Source: Saposhnikovia divaricata (lineage: Eukaryota > Streptophyta > Magnoliopsida > Apiales > Apiaceae). From it: a DNA stretch of 64,000 bases. This document shows positions 1 through 12,275 of this stretch, piece after piece. Positions within the stretch are counted from its first letter, which is position 1, and each line of letters starts with the position of its first letter. The DNA lies in contig CM071596.1 in assembly GCA_036435485.1 (NCBI GenBank), forward strand, positions 15,466,001 through 15,530,000, in the 5' to 3' direction. Position numbers and translations under genes: made by a program. A model generated the notes under the pieces. The model made no database searches. It had not been told where the DNA came from and saw nothing but the letters and a program-made list of their open reading frames with translations.

Positions 1-2694
1 AATAAATCATATATTCATCTCAAAAGATACTTAATAATGTTGAGACAGACTTTTCTGTAAAGAGATAATAAACCAGCTTACCATGATAAAAGTTTTGATG
101 TGCTCAGATAGGGCACACACAAAGCAGTCATACCGCAACTACCCTAAAGTCATAAGAAATGCATGTGCTTGAATGTTTAATCATATATTAATCATCAATG
201 GTACTCACAAATGTTACCTATGCATACCATTGAGATTTACAGAACAAGGGGATGGGCATATATAAGTTCATGGGTCCTAAGCAGATATTCAAAATCCTTA
301 ACATTTACTTTGTTAAAGGAAACTAGTGAGAACCCGTTTTCGAATCGGATGAGCTGTAAGTTTTTTAGGTTAATCACGATCTATATTCCCAGAAAGTGTT
401 AGGTTTAAGCACACATTGTAAGACTTTAAGTCAATAGTATCTACTAAGAAGTCCACCAGACCCAGCACTTTATCATTGAAGGAGAAATGGAGAAAACTCA
501 CATGTATAGGGGATTTGTCCCCCACGAATAATTTGCTCGTGCAAGAATAACGTGAACTAGTCAAAATATTCAGGACCCGGACATAGATACGGTGACAGAT
601 AGATGAGAATCATTTTCATGATTTAAAAGGATCTCTAGAACAAATGTATTATGAGCTATGAATTTAAAAATATTAAGCATTGATGCCTAATAAAATAAAT
701 AATAGAAGCAAACTTTCATGATATTCCTCCACTGATCTGTTAGGTATGTACTATGTAAGTTCTGGTTCTCGTTATCAAACAAAGATTATAGAAAGGAATA
801 TTATACAATTTAACATATTTCTAAAGGAGGATTTAAGAACTATACACATCCCAGGTTCTAGTATCTGTCGGGAATGCAATCCACAAAATAATCAAATTAG
901 ATGATGAAACTTCACTATCACAAGCTACATATCAGATGCAACTGGAAAACTACACTTGCTCTGGCACTATAGCATTAACAACTCATTTTAATCATAAAAT
1001 CACCTTATGTATAACAGTATAAGCAATATCTTAAGAACCATAAACATTTTTCAAAAACCAATGTTGGATCCATATGACTTGGTCAGAAGTACAGACATCT
1101 GATTCAATCACATTATTCAGCAATATATTAGAAAAAAGACTGGATATGCATAAAATCGTCATCTCTTAACATATTCTAACTTATACTTTATTCTTTGAAC
1201 ATTTTACAAGGCCTTTTCTGCAAAGAATGAAACATGATTCATCTTGTCAGGGTAACATCAAATTAATCGCATCCATTTTCCTCACCTAGATCGTTGTAGC
1301 TAGCAACTGGACTTGAGTTAAGGAAAAAAAAAGAGTAAACCCTCAACATTGGACAAAATAAGTGAGACCAGTTATTTCAATTTCTGGAACTTATTTCCCG
1401 GACACAGAAGAACTTAATTCATCTTATCCGTTCTTAAATCTTGTCGAATAAAGAAACATTTTCTTCCGTAGAATTCCCTCACTATTGCTTGGCGCTTCAC
1501 ACGACATTACTTATAAGACCTAAGTGAAAGAACTCATTTTGGAAACCTTAATTCAAGTGCAGCCTAGAGTGGAAAAAAGATATTCAACAATTCCAAAATT
1601 TGAACATCATCTAATTTCTTCAAACAAAAGATGTATCCTTGAGTGAGGCTACCCTATCGGTGAGTGTTGTATGTATGTTTGTTGACAAGGCTCTTTCTGG
1701 GATAGTAATCTAGATAGAAACATGATAAGTAAATCGTGAATCAGACGTAACATCAAGATGTGGATTCTTCTGCATTCTTTATCTACCCACCATATCAAAA
1801 ACAACACAATCTTGCATAATTTTCAAGCTATGTTAGAAACTTTTTAACACATTTTATTCTTAACTATTCGAGGAAATATGTCAAGAGTGAGGACCTTGGG
1901 TAGCATATGAGCACCAAAATTACATCCTGAATCTTTTTAGCAGACATAAAGAATCTAACCATGAGGGCCTGTCAATCCGAAAGCTATCAGTCCTACAACT
2001 GTGAGATAGGAACATAGGATTCATTTTGTCATGGTAGTACTATTAGTACAGCATAATATATACACAACACGTAATATACACGTGGGGATAAGAACATATG
2101 ACTCATTTTATGACAAATAGAGTAACAGAGCATAATATATACACTCAATCTGTTACTAGTAATTACTTAGTTATTCCACATACTTCTACTTTGTGCAGTA
2201 CTAAAGAAAAGATGTAAAGTGAAAGTAGAAAGGCAAAATGCTTAACTTTCAATAGCAAATCTTTTCATCTCTTGGAAGGTTTTTATCAGAATATTATATA
2301 AAACTTTGTAATTTCGAAAGATACATATAAATGTAAACAAGAGCTAAATTTGAGAACTAGTTGGACAGGTTGCAAGACTCGTTCCCCTCTTAAGTCTCAA
2401 TTATCATTTCCTTTCTCAATTATCATTTCCTTCCGTGTACGTAAAATTTGGTACAACAAAAAATATGTAACAATACAAAAGAAAACAAAAATCATCACAA
2501 CTACTAATTTAAAAGTCAGGGGCTGTGCCCGAGATTCCTATTTATCCAGGCATCTCTTCTTTTCTTTAGAGCAACTCTTTCTACATTTAGCCAGCGGATT
2601 ACAAGTAAATACTTAACCACGTTCAGTAATTAACGAGAATTGAAAAGGTAATAAAACATGAAACACAAATAACATATACATGCATACATGATAT
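1..2694. other. Non-coding, gene-proximal DNA
   Basis: I see no convincing exon, RNA gene or transposon ends here. Open frames are all below about 90 codons and have no recognisable motif. The base composition is mixed rather than extremely AT-rich, and tandem repeats are lacking, unlike the transposon-dense part of the window. It could be intron or flank of a gene lying to the left, but no exon could be placed. Confidence 0.4.
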
Positions 2695-2720
2695 GAGAGA
2701 GAGAGAGGGAGAGAGAGAGA

Positions 2721-2807
<87 letters not shown>
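2695..2807. repeat. (GA)n microsatellite
   Basis: A run of about 113 bp of GA dinucleotides, interrupted by a few GGGA steps near its left end. A shorter purine-rich stretch with GAG triplets follows at about 2942-2968. Long GA/CT tracts are common in plant promoters and 5' leaders. Here a CT-rich leader on the minus strand would fit, but no coding exon confirms it. Confidence 0.95.
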
Positions 2808-2808
<1 letters not shown>

Positions 2809-3042
2809 CACCTGAGTTGAAGGAGGAGGAGTTTTACTTGACAAATAACATATCTGAAGGGATGGAGATGGCAGAAGATAAGAATGAACGATATTCACAT
2901 ATACTTCCAAGATTGCATGTGTGACAAGTGACAACTGTGGTGCAGAGAGAGAGAGGAGGAGGAGGAGATGTTTGTTTTGAGTGGACAACTACATGATACA
3001 ACAGTAAGCAAATGCAGTGCGATGAGTTTTAATGCATACAAG

Positions 3043-3618
3043 TAGGGTGTTCGCGGGTCGGGTTGGCCGGGTTGATGACGTTTTTGCAACCCGACCCAAT
3101 TAAATCGGTTTCAAAAATTTTAACCCAACCCGTAAAAAATAATTTTATAACCCAACCCTACCCAATATATTTCGGTTTGGGTTGGGTTGGTTCGGTTTGA
3201 ATGAGTTAAATAATTTTATAAAAAAAATTAAAGTACACAAAGCAAAGCTCATTTTGAGAACTTAAGTAAAATTAAATTATGTGTAACCTAGGATTTTATT
3301 GTTAATATTTAATTTAATTATTGTTATAATTTTAGTAATATAAATTACATCGTAAATCATATGCATACACGCCATATGTAATCATACATCCATAAATAAA
3401 ATTATATTAAATTATAAAAGAAAAAATATATATTAGATCGGGTTGGGTTGGGTTGGGTTGGCCGAAAAAATATAAAACCCATACCCAACCCATTTAAATC
3501 GGTTTGAAAATTTTATAACCCAATCAAGTATCGGGTTTTTTTTAATCGGTTTGAACGGCCGAAAAAAGGGTCGGGTTGGGTCGGTTTGATCGGTTTGGTG
3601 AACCCATGAACACCCCTA
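3043..3618. mobile_element. hAT-type MITE (non-autonomous)
   Basis: A 576-bp element. The left end tagggtgttc matches the reverse complement of the right end (taggggtgttc) with one extra G. It is flanked by 8-bp duplications, catacaag (3035-3042) and cgtacaag (3619-3626), with one mismatch. An 8-bp target duplication with TAGGG-type ends is characteristic of hAT elements. The interior has no coding capacity and is full of short GGGTTGG and AACCCAACC blocks in both orientations, so most of it can fold on itself. The ends and the duplication are read directly; the superfamily is inferred from the 8-bp duplication. Confidence 0.8.
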
Positions 3619-6444
3619 CGTACAAGTACAACACAACTAGACTAGCTTCTTTCAGTGCGCTTTTTATACTTGCAACTATTGTCCTATTCATTTTTATGTT
3701 CAACCCCCACTTGTGCCACTTTCGATCTCTTTCTTTAAAAAATTAGAAAGAAAAATAAAAAAGAAAACTGTGTGGGAAGCAAATTAGAATTTATTTTTTT
3801 TGGGTTTCTAAATTAAAACGATTTTATATCATGCCAATTTTATCGTATATGGTACCGGGTCAAGTTGATTAATGGAGTATATGATTGAAACTGTTTCAGT
3901 TGACTTCAGTGAATATTTCATTTCTTAGAAGTAAGAAACTTTGAGTTCACAAATTTATATGTTCTCTACTTCTCTCTCTGTTTTTTTGTTTTTTTGTTAA
4001 TTTTAATGTTTTTCGGATATATACAATAATACGATAATAAGTTCGAATCTATTTTCGTCGCACAAATTTTAACAACTTGATTAAACTATCGGTCACCTGT
4101 ACACGCACAATCCTAAATGACAATCAAATGATTTCTTACTATAATTTTAAATCATTTTGATAGAGCTTTTGATGTACAATATTTGAAGTCACTACACAAT
4201 AATTAACCAAGCCCCAACCAACGGATTAAAAATTTAAACACCCTCCCTTTAGTGTAAACTTTTAGCATTGTTGTGCACCAGGAGAAATGGAATCTCATTC
4301 CAACTTTCACATAAATACACACACTTTAACTTGTATATATGCAACCAAATTATGCTACTGGATGATAAATCTTTATAAATGTTTCGTGGGGAACCATGAA
4401 TCTAATCATCTTTGAAAATAACTTATCCAGACATTCGGTCAGGCATTTCCCTGTTTTTCAGGCTAGTCCACATAATTTTTGGAAGCTCTATTGCCTTATT
4501 CCTGTACTTTGGTATTCTCTTTGTAGTTGTAAATCAAGATATGGTTTGAAATAAACCAATATTCAAATATGACTTCATAACTTGTATATAGACCAAGAAA
4601 ATAGAACCTCATTCTCACTTTCCTTGTAAATGTGCATGTTCTTTCAGACCAGATTATACCCAGATAAGAAACTCTTTTTCGTCCAAAAACCATGAATCAC
4701 TCACCATGTCTAAACTCTTTCTTTAATTTTCGAAAAAAATGCAGTACATAACCAACTAGTACATAATTATTTAGGTTAACCTATGTATATGCATGATCAT
4801 GATATATGCATAAAGTACAGGTATCCCTCAAAAACAAAAAATACAGATACAGTCATTTAACATATATACAAGTTGTGTGTGTAGAGACCACCAAAGATGC
4901 AAAGGAGGATAGGTGAATGGATTCCATGACATACTTTACCTATGTGGATCTTCATGGTTCACCCATTTCAACATTGACATTTTACCAAATTATGACAAGG
5001 GACCATTACAAACAGTAGATCTATTATCTATATTCTATATCATATAAAATATATATAATGCATAAAAATATGTCATCTTGCACTATCAATTTGTGTGGCC
5101 TATTAGTTTATGTTCTATTTTCCTCTTCTGATGTGGTGACAATCATGTATGTCTCCCTCTTATAACTAGAAGGTGACTACAACTAGAGAATGCAGATTCC
5201 TTTGCAAAGTGGTACAGTTCTTTTTCAATACCCTTGATTCTTCACTTTTTCGCATACGATAATGTGTAGAATGTGCAAAGTAAACCTTTCGTGTGGATTA
5301 TAAGCTAAATGTGAACCAAGATGACTTTCAGATCCACATTCTTCATGGAGTTTCGTGGCTTGCAAAATGTTCTCCACTACGCACCTCAACTCTCATATGC
5401 ATTAGCCAATAAGAGAACACACAGAGAGATGACTTCTGTTACCAATCTTAGTTCCGCAAATAATTAATCAAACTCATGTCCGAACAAATTCTTAAAGTCT
5501 GAGATATACATCCTCAAACCAGAGCTTTGGTTCATATATTTGCATCAGATATATGCATCATTCCAGTAAACTCAACTATCTGACTTGCAATGTTACCATA
5601 TAATGTGCAACTACAGATAAGACTACTTTCATTACTCCATTGCTGCTAATATAGTATCACTACTTGGTTGCAAAACATATCAAAAATTCAAAACTGATAC
5701 AGTGAGGTCATATACTTAAAACCTCCTACATAGAGGCTTCTTTCTGAATTATCTCTAATCAAAAACAAAACAAACTCTTGTGTCAACGTTAATATTAAGA
5801 GCCATAATTGCAGTCCAACAATAAAGCGTGAACATCTTATACTCAAACTCAAAAAGAGTTTTTCACTACCGCAGAAGGTTTAGGGAACTGCAATAATTCT
5901 GTATCAACCACTTAAAAGTTACAACTAGTCCTCAGCAATATTTTAAGATTGATAAATGTGCAACAACTCAGTAGGACGTCAAGTAACTTTTCATGTAAGT
6001 AATGACTTCAATTATGTGAAATAAATAATAGTTTAGAATGATTTTATAACCTGGGATTGTGAATGTACTGTGTAGGGTGATTGTGGGAGCTGCTTTCCTT
6101 GGACTCATTCTGTTCTGCATCAATATTTCTATCTAATCATCCAAAGAACACAAAAGTTAGCTGTTAAATGCTTCTATATAACCAAATTGTGTGCATCAGC
6201 AAGTATACGGGTAGAAGTTGTGCCATCTAAACTTCAGCAGCTTGATCATTCTAGGTTAGCTCATCTCATACTGAAACTCTATTCCGTACAATCTGTTCCG
6301 AAATTGATATCTACGGAACAAGTAACTAACATACATCACATATACAAAGGGCTGTCTGTTATTCTAATGACCTCATCTTTCTTTAGCTATTAACATTTTT
6401 TTTACTATATCATTAATATGCAAACAATGTAGCCGTCAGTTCTA
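3619..6444. other. Intergenic DNA and 3' flank of the PPR gene
   Basis: No gene recognised. The segment just before 6445 should contain the 3' untranslated region of the minus-strand PPR gene. One short minus-strand open segment at about 6048-6131 has an AG before it and a CAG|GT after it, so it resembles an internal exon. It is under 30 codons, has no recognised homologue and no partner exons, and is not called as a gene. Confidence 0.4.
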
Positions 6445-8337
6445 TCATGTTCCAGTTTTCTTACAGTGTTCTAAATCCTCTGCCAGTAATCCTAGTGTTG
6501 AATATATTTCCTTGCCACCACAGTGTAGTAGTTGATTTTCTCTAAACAAATATACGCGATTTCTTATTCCAACTGAACTATATCCCACCACTCCCTTTGC
6601 ACGACTCTTTTCCATGACCTTTTTGACCCGAACAAGGCTTTCCCATCTGCCCCTTCTCTCATAAGCTTTGGCCAACACCATATAAGGAAGCGATGACTGC
6701 GGTTCCAACTCTAATATCCTCTGTGAAGCTCTTTCCATAAATTTCAAGTCATTATACATTTCAGAAGCATAAAGAATAGATATCCAGCAAAGGACTTTTG
6801 GTTCACAAGACATTGTTTCTAATATATTTAGGGCTTCTTCGAGATGACCTGCTCGACTCATCATGTCCACTACACAAACATAATGTTCGCCAACAGGTTT
6901 GACCCCATATTGCTTTTCCATTAACGCAAATATAGACATCCCTTCATCTACAAAACCGCCATAGTTGCAAGCTGATAAAACTCCAGTCATTGTGACGTGA
7001 TCTGGTGGTGGGCCTCTTTCAAGTAATTCCTTGAAAAGGTCTAGTGATTCTGCTACTTTCCCATTGCAAGTCAACCCCAAAATCATCGTATTCCAAGATA
7101 TCAGATCTTTTAAACCCATGTCGTCAAAGATCATCGTGGCAAAATCAATCTGTCCATATTTACTGTACATTTCTACAAGAGAGCTAGCAACAACAGAATC
7201 TGAATCAAAACCTAATTTGACAACTAAACAATGAAACTGACTACCATGCTCTATGGGATGAAGGACTGATGCGCAACTAACAACACAGCTGAGTGTGAAC
7301 TCAGTTGGTTTGATGTCTTTCCTTAAGGTCAAGACAAATAATTGCAATGCATCCTCCTCGCATCCATTCCTTGCATAACTTGAAATCATTGAGTTACAAA
7401 CTGCTGAATCCCACACATGCACATATTCAAAGACATGGACTGCATCCTCTGCTCTGTTGCATTTGGAGAACATGTCAATCATTGCACTCGAGACAATGGT
7501 ATTCGAAAGAAATCCCAATTTAACAGAAATACATAAAATCTGCTTACCCATTCGCAAATCTTGCAAGTTGGAACATACAGTTGAGACTGTGGATATCGTA
7601 AACTCATCCGGTGAAAATCTCTCTCTCAATGTACAAAAATAACTTAATGCCAATTCCTCATGACCTGATTTACAGCAACCCGAGAGCAATGAGTTCCATG
7701 AAATAACATCCAACTCCTCCATACACAAAAACACTCCAAACGCATAATCCAATAACCCAAGCTTCCCATACATATCAATCAAAGAATTCCCAACTACATT
7801 ACCCAAATCCACTCCACTCCTTACCATATTCCCATGAATCTCCTTACCCAATCTACCACACCCAACACACGAAACCAATATCGAAAACGTAAACCCACTA
7901 GGCCTAACACCCTCACTCTGCATTCTCCTAAAAACCTCCAATCCACACTCACCAAACCCATTCGAAACATACCCAGAAATCATACTATTCCAACTAACAA
8001 CATCTCGTTCAGGCATTTCATCAAATACCTTCCTTGCACTAACCAAATCTTGAAATTTCACCAAAACCCTCAAACAAATGTTCCAAGACACAACATTTTT
8101 CACTTCAATCTCATCAAATGCAAGTAAAGAATCTTCAACACACCCCAACTTAGAGTAAAAATTCACACAATTATTACCATGAAAAGTTTGATGATTTAAT
8201 CCAATTTTTATCAAATAGGCATGTACAAATTTAGCTAAAGTTAAAGACTTTGAGTGTACACAATGATGAATGAGGTGAGATACATAGGAGGAGGATGATT
8301 TGTGGAGTGTGTGACATTTTTTCAGAGATTGGTACAT
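6445..8337 (-). CDS. Pentatricopeptide-repeat protein, PLS class, E subgroup
   Basis: A complete intronless frame of 630 codons. Degenerate ~35-residue repeats run from about residue 50 to 520, with typical phrases such as ARKVFDEMPERDVVSWNSMI, VGNSLIDMYGK and PDHVTMTGVLSACNYGGFVD. The spacing alternates P, L and S repeats, which marks the PLS class. The last ~100 residues (from about CEPKVLCWISIL through LELEPQSSLPYMVLAKAYERRG) match the E/E+ motif. There is no terminal DYW deaminase domain. Plant E-class PPRs are organelle proteins that bind specific RNA sites and usually help select cytidines for editing with a partner deaminase. The N-terminus is rich in Ser, His, Lys and Leu and low in acidic residues, consistent with a mitochondrial or plastid transit peptide. 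Length and intronless structure are usual for the family. The start is the first in-frame Met and gives a full-length protein. It may belong to the orthologue group of Arabidopsis At1g43980, but that is memory-based and unverified. Confidence 0.93.
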   Translation of the reverse strand: MYQSLKKCHTLHKSSSSYVSHLIHHCVHSKSLTLAKFVHAYLIKIGLNHQTFHGNNCVNFYSKLGCVEDSLLAFDEIEVKNVVSWNICLRVLVKFQDLVSARKVFDEMPERDVVSWNSMISGYVSNGFGECGLEVFRRMQSEGVRPSGFTFSILVSCVGCGRLGKEIHGNMVRSGVDLGNVVGNSLIDMYGKLGLLDYAFGVFLCMEELDVISWNSLLSGCCKSGHEELALSYFCTLRERFSPDEFTISTVSTVCSNLQDLRMGKQILCISVKLGFLSNTIVSSAMIDMFSKCNRAEDAVHVFEYVHVWDSAVCNSMISSYARNGCEEDALQLFVLTLRKDIKPTEFTLSCVVSCASVLHPIEHGSQFHCLVVKLGFDSDSVVASSLVEMYSKYGQIDFATMIFDDMGLKDLISWNTMILGLTCNGKVAESLDLFKELLERGPPPDHVTMTGVLSACNYGGFVDEGMSIFALMEKQYGVKPVGEHYVCVVDMMSRAGHLEEALNILETMSCEPKVLCWISILYASEMYNDLKFMERASQRILELEPQSSLPYMVLAKAYERRGRWESLVRVKKVMEKSRAKGVVGYSSVGIRNRVYLFRENQLLHCGGKEIYSTLGLLAEDLEHCKKTGT

Positions 8338-8844
8338 ACATATGATACTACACTATATCATCCATCAAACATAAATTTAGTATGAACTATGATAACATAG
8401 GTTTTAGCAGCTTAAAGCTCGAGGTAAAGTATTAAACTTAAAAGAAGATTTACCAAAGGGAATCATGTTGCAATATTATCGAGGGGTTCGAGCAAATGAG
8501 GGAAAATGGTCGGTTAAAATTATATAAAAATATGAGTTTTTTTAAAAAACAAATTAAATATATGGTATAACCTAATTTGCAATCCCAAATGTAAAATCGG
8601 TTATAATCGGTTTAGTTTCGATTTTAAAATTGCCTCAAATAAAAGTATGACAAAATTAATATGATTATTAGAATTTTTATGTATACAAAATCCATTTTTA
8701 AGCATATCGTAATAAAGTAGCATTGAATCATCAAAGGCAAGGACATTTATGTTTATCAATAGTGGTGCCCAATATCATTTTGAACTTTGTTCATCTCTTG
8801 TGTTCAATGGACAATGATGAAACAAATTTAAATATGTGAGATGT
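8338..8844. other. PPR 5' flank / intergenic
   Basis: The upstream side of the minus-strand PPR gene. It presumably contains the promoter and 5' leader, but no TATA box is placed with confidence. A short block with repeated CGGTTT-like words (about 8590-8625) resembles sequence in the repeats further right. Confidence 0.4.
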
Positions 8845-9366
8845 GATAATCTGGATGAAAATTCATATGTAATTTAAAAAGAACAGACAAATGTCATGAA
8901 TAATATATGTACATGGTAATGTGTTATTAAAACTGAGATAATACTACTTAACATGAAAAAAATAAGTATTAGATTTTCATCTGCCAATCCCAGTGTTAAA
9001 CGTTGAAGCGCAAGTGACGCAATGCACATGCAAATTCAAATGTGATTTAAAAAGAACAGACAAATGTCATGAATATATATATATACATGTGTTACTAAAA
9101 TAGAGATAATACTACTTAACATGAAAAGAATAAGTATCAGATTTTCATCTGCCAGTCCCAGTGTTAAACGTTGAAGCGCAAGTGGCGCAATGCAGATGCA
9201 AATTCAAATGTGATTTAAAAAGAACAGATAAATGTCATGAATAATATATGTACATGGTGATGTGTTATTAAAACAGAGATAACACTACTTAACAGGAAAA
9301 TAATAAGTATCAGATTTTCATCTGCTAGTCCCAGGGTTAAACGTTGAAGTGCAAGTGGCGCAATGC
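8845..9366. repeat. Three tandem copies of a ~170-bp repeat
   Basis: Three consecutive units share the words gaacagacaaatgtcatgaa, agattttcatctgc and gttaaacgttgaag. The anchor word gaacag falls at 8881, 9054 and 9222, so the periods are 173 and 168 bp. A fourth copy of the unit occurs at about 10160-10330 as part of a larger duplication. No coding capacity. Confidence 0.85.
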
Positions 9367-10078
9367 CCAGATCCAAAATTTTAATATTTACTTCTTATAT
9401 CTATAAAATATACATATCTTTTAATTTTAAAAATCTACATTATATATATATATTGATAAATTAATATATAAATTTTTTATTTACTTATTTTTAATAATCG
9501 GATCGGATCGGTTTTTTTGTTCGATTTTTACTTATAACTAGAACGGAATAATTGGTTTTTAATTTTTCGATTTCGATTTTGATTCGGTTTTACACGATTC
9601 GATTTTTAGCAGTTTTCAATGATTTCGGTTTCGAATTGATTCAATTTTTTGCTCAACCCTTTTTGTTGGTGTGTTGATGGATAGGGGTTGGTCAGATGGA
9701 GACTTTTTTACAACTCGATTCATTTAATTTGGCATAAAAGTTTTCAACCCAATTTAAAAAAAGGAAAAATAATAAATTCTTTCGTCCCTGAACTATTCCG
9801 ATTTTCTTTTTCTAGTCCCTGAACTAAAGATTTACGTAATTTAACTTTTGAATTTTTCAAGATTCAATCCTTTTGTTAAAAATTGACTAACAGGCGTTAA
9901 ATTGATTGGAATCAGCAGAATGTCTAGAAATAGGCCACCGAAAATCCGGAAACAGTCTCAAAACTCAAGAATTGATCATCTTACAATCCATACACACTTA
10001 TAAACAACTACGATCCATAATTACATCAAAATCCATTCATAATAACAATAAAATTCGATGACACATCCATTTTCTAGA
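9190..10078 (+). repeat. Segmental duplication, copy A
   Basis: About 880 bp that reappears in the same order and orientation at about 10160-11013. Shared landmarks include gttaaacgttgaag, an internal TA tract, cggaataattggtttttaat, the word cgtccctgaactatt and the end acacatccatttt. Copy A contains only the left end of the Mutator-like MITE that is complete in copy B. Confidence 0.8.
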
Positions 10079-10159
10079 TGCAAATTCAAAATGTGATTTA
10101 AATGTGATATGTGACACTCTGAATGCAAATTCAAATGTGATTTAAATGTGATTTGTGAC

Positions 10160-11013
10160 ACTCTGGATGCAAATTCAAATGTGATTTAAAATGAACAGAC
10201 AAATATCATGAATAATATGTGTACATGGTGATGAGTTATTAAAACAAAGATAATACTACTTAACATGAATAAGTATCAGATTTTCATCTGCCAGTCCTGG
10301 TGTTAAACGTTGAAGCTCAAGTAGCGCAATGCCCTGACCCAAATTTTTAATATTGACTTCTTATATTTATAAAATATACATACTTTTAATTTTAAAAATC
10401 AACATAATATATATATATATATATGCTATATTAACATATAATTTTTTTTATTTACTTATTTTTAATAAGTTTTTTTGGTTTGATTTTTACTTATAACCGG
10501 AACGGAATAATTGGTTTTTAATTTTTCGGTTTCGATTTTGGTTCGGTTTTACACGATTCAATTTTTAGCAGTTTACAATGATTTCGATTTTGGATTGATT
10601 CAATTTATGCTCAACCTTTTTTGTTGGTGTGTTCATGGATCGAGGTTAGTCAGATGGTGACTTTTTTCCAACTCAATCCATTTAATTTGGCATAATTTTT
10701 TTTTAACCAAAGATAAATCCATTTAATCGTGGAAATAAATTCTTCGTCCCTGAACTATTTCAGTTTTATTGTTTTAGACCCCGAACTAAAGATTCCCTAT
10801 TTTACGTAATTTAACTTTTGAATTTTTTAAGATTCAGTCCTTCCGCTAAAAAATGACTAACAAACGTTAAATTGACCGGAATCTGGAAAATGTCCAAAAA
10901 ACAGCCACCGAAAATCCGGAAAATAGTCTCAAAACTCAAGAAATTGATCATCTTACAATACATTACATCAAAATCCATTCACAATAACAAAATTCGGTGA
11001 CACATCCATTTTC
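10160..11013 (+). repeat. Segmental duplication, copy B
   Basis: Second copy of the block at 9190-10078, diverged by many substitutions and small indels. A short run of nearly identical words (gcaaattcaaatgtgattta) at 10078-10190 bridges the two copies. It overlaps the left part of the MITE at 10731-11460. Confidence 0.8.
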
Positions 11014-11460
11014 CGACGAACAAAAGACAAGCCCAAAAATTCTGAAAAAATTATTTACCCTTCCAACTACATGGATCTATACGTATATACATGCAAAATC
11101 TTCAAACGATTAAATAAAAACAAATTCTGGTCAAAATTAAGAACTCCGGTGATGTCGCAAATTAAAGATTACCGAAACTTTATTTTGATGATGGGGTGAA
11201 TAGAGGGTGGAGAGAGGGTTGTTTTGGATATTCACATGCTTGATTTGGACACTAAAATCACCACAAAAAGTCGGTTTGATTTTGTATTTGGTGAAGAACT
11301 AATATTCCATTAAATAAGATTATAATGTCCGTTATAATCTTTTTAACGGAAGGATTTAAATCAGAAAAATTCAAAAGTTAAATTACATATAGAGAATCTT
11401 TAATTCAGGAACTAAAACAATAAAACCGGAATAGTTCAGGACGAAAGAATTTAGTTTCCC
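10731..11460. mobile_element. MITE with long terminal inverted repeats (Mutator-like)
   Basis: About 730 bp. The first ~130 bp (from ggaaataaattcttcgtccc) match the reverse complement of the last ~130 bp, which end in ctaaattctttcgtcctgaa when read inward. The match includes the shared words actattccg, taacttttgaatttttc and ccttccg. TIRs longer than 100 bp without coding sequence are typical of Mutator-like MITEs. I could not find a clean 9-bp target duplication, possibly because the left side was involved in the segmental duplication. Confidence 0.65.
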
Positions 11461-11818
11461 AAAAAAAATTGTATTCCAATCCTAGGCAGTGTACATTTTG
11501 AGCTGCTGATAAATGGGCCACACAAATACACGTTCCCGCACCTGCAAATTTGGGTTGCTAACTAAATTGCCACACAAATGGACGTTTACATCACTTGCAC
11601 ATTTGGGTTGCTAAATTCTTAATTGGTCAAACAAATGGGCCAACACGAATGTCTAGTTTGTTTTTCCCCAACCGACAGCAAGTTGAATTTATGTTTGAAA
11701 ATCTAGATTGGTTTTAGCCAACCCTTTTACCTGTCAAAAAAAAATTAAAATGGAAACTTAGCGTTTTCAATACAAAATAAGTAGACAAAAAAGTTATTTT
11801 TAAAAGATACAAGATAAA

Positions 11819-12018
11819 GGGGGTGTTTGGATGAACTTATTTTCCAGAAAAGTTAACTTATTTTAATAAATAAGCTAAGTTTTTTTAGCTTTTTTTCTGA
11901 AAAAAACATTTTTTTTGCAACTTATGAAATCTCAAATCTACATTAAATATTTGTATAATTTTTTTTTAATCAAAATATAAAATTTATACACTTATTTTAA
12001 GGTCTCCTAAACAGGCAC
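11819..12018. mobile_element. Small MITE
   Basis: About 200 bp beginning gggggtgtttgg and ending cctaaacaggcac. The ends are imperfect inverted repeats (GTGTTTGG against CTGTTTAG), flanked on both sides by aaa. There is no coding capacity, and the interior contains long T and A runs that can pair. A short target duplication would suit a PIF/Harbinger-type element, but three A residues are weak evidence. Confidence 0.45.
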
Positions 12019-12238
12019 AAAGTTGCATGTTCAAAAAACAAACCGGGATCATTTTATGAACTACGTTATTATTAATCAACTTATTACAAATCATTCCAAA
12101 AAAAGAAGAATGTTCTCAAAATCAACACGTTCAGTTAACTACAAAAAGTAAAATTGAAATATCTACATGTTCAAAAATAATATTTTAATTTAAAAGCAAC
12201 ATGTTCATTTTATACACTGATGAACATTTGTTTGAGTA

Positions 12239-12275
12239 CTAGCATAACAATCTGTGCAAGGCACGGGTCGGTTCT
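12239..12275 (-). mobile_element. Helitron 3' terminus (minus strand)
   Basis: On the minus strand the segment ends with a GC-rich hairpin (plus-strand ctgtgcaaggcacggg) followed by about 13 bases and CTAG, then host T (plus strand A|CTAG). This is the structure of a plant Helitron 3' end: hairpin, then CTRR-T. The matching 5' end was not located, so the extent is unknown. Confidence 0.6.

Noticed and set aside
2623..2988. 121-codon minus-strand ORF made largely of Ser-Leu repeats
   Set aside because: It is the (GA)n microsatellite read in frame; no domain and no codon signal outside the repeat.
3430..3465. gggttgggttgggttgggtt run, at first taken for interstitial telomere repeat
   Set aside because: The plant telomere unit is TTTAGGG; this is GGGTT inside the hAT-type MITE.
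6048..6131. Minus-strand segment with AG and CAG|GT borders resembling an exon
   Set aside because: Too short, no homologue recognised and no companion exons.
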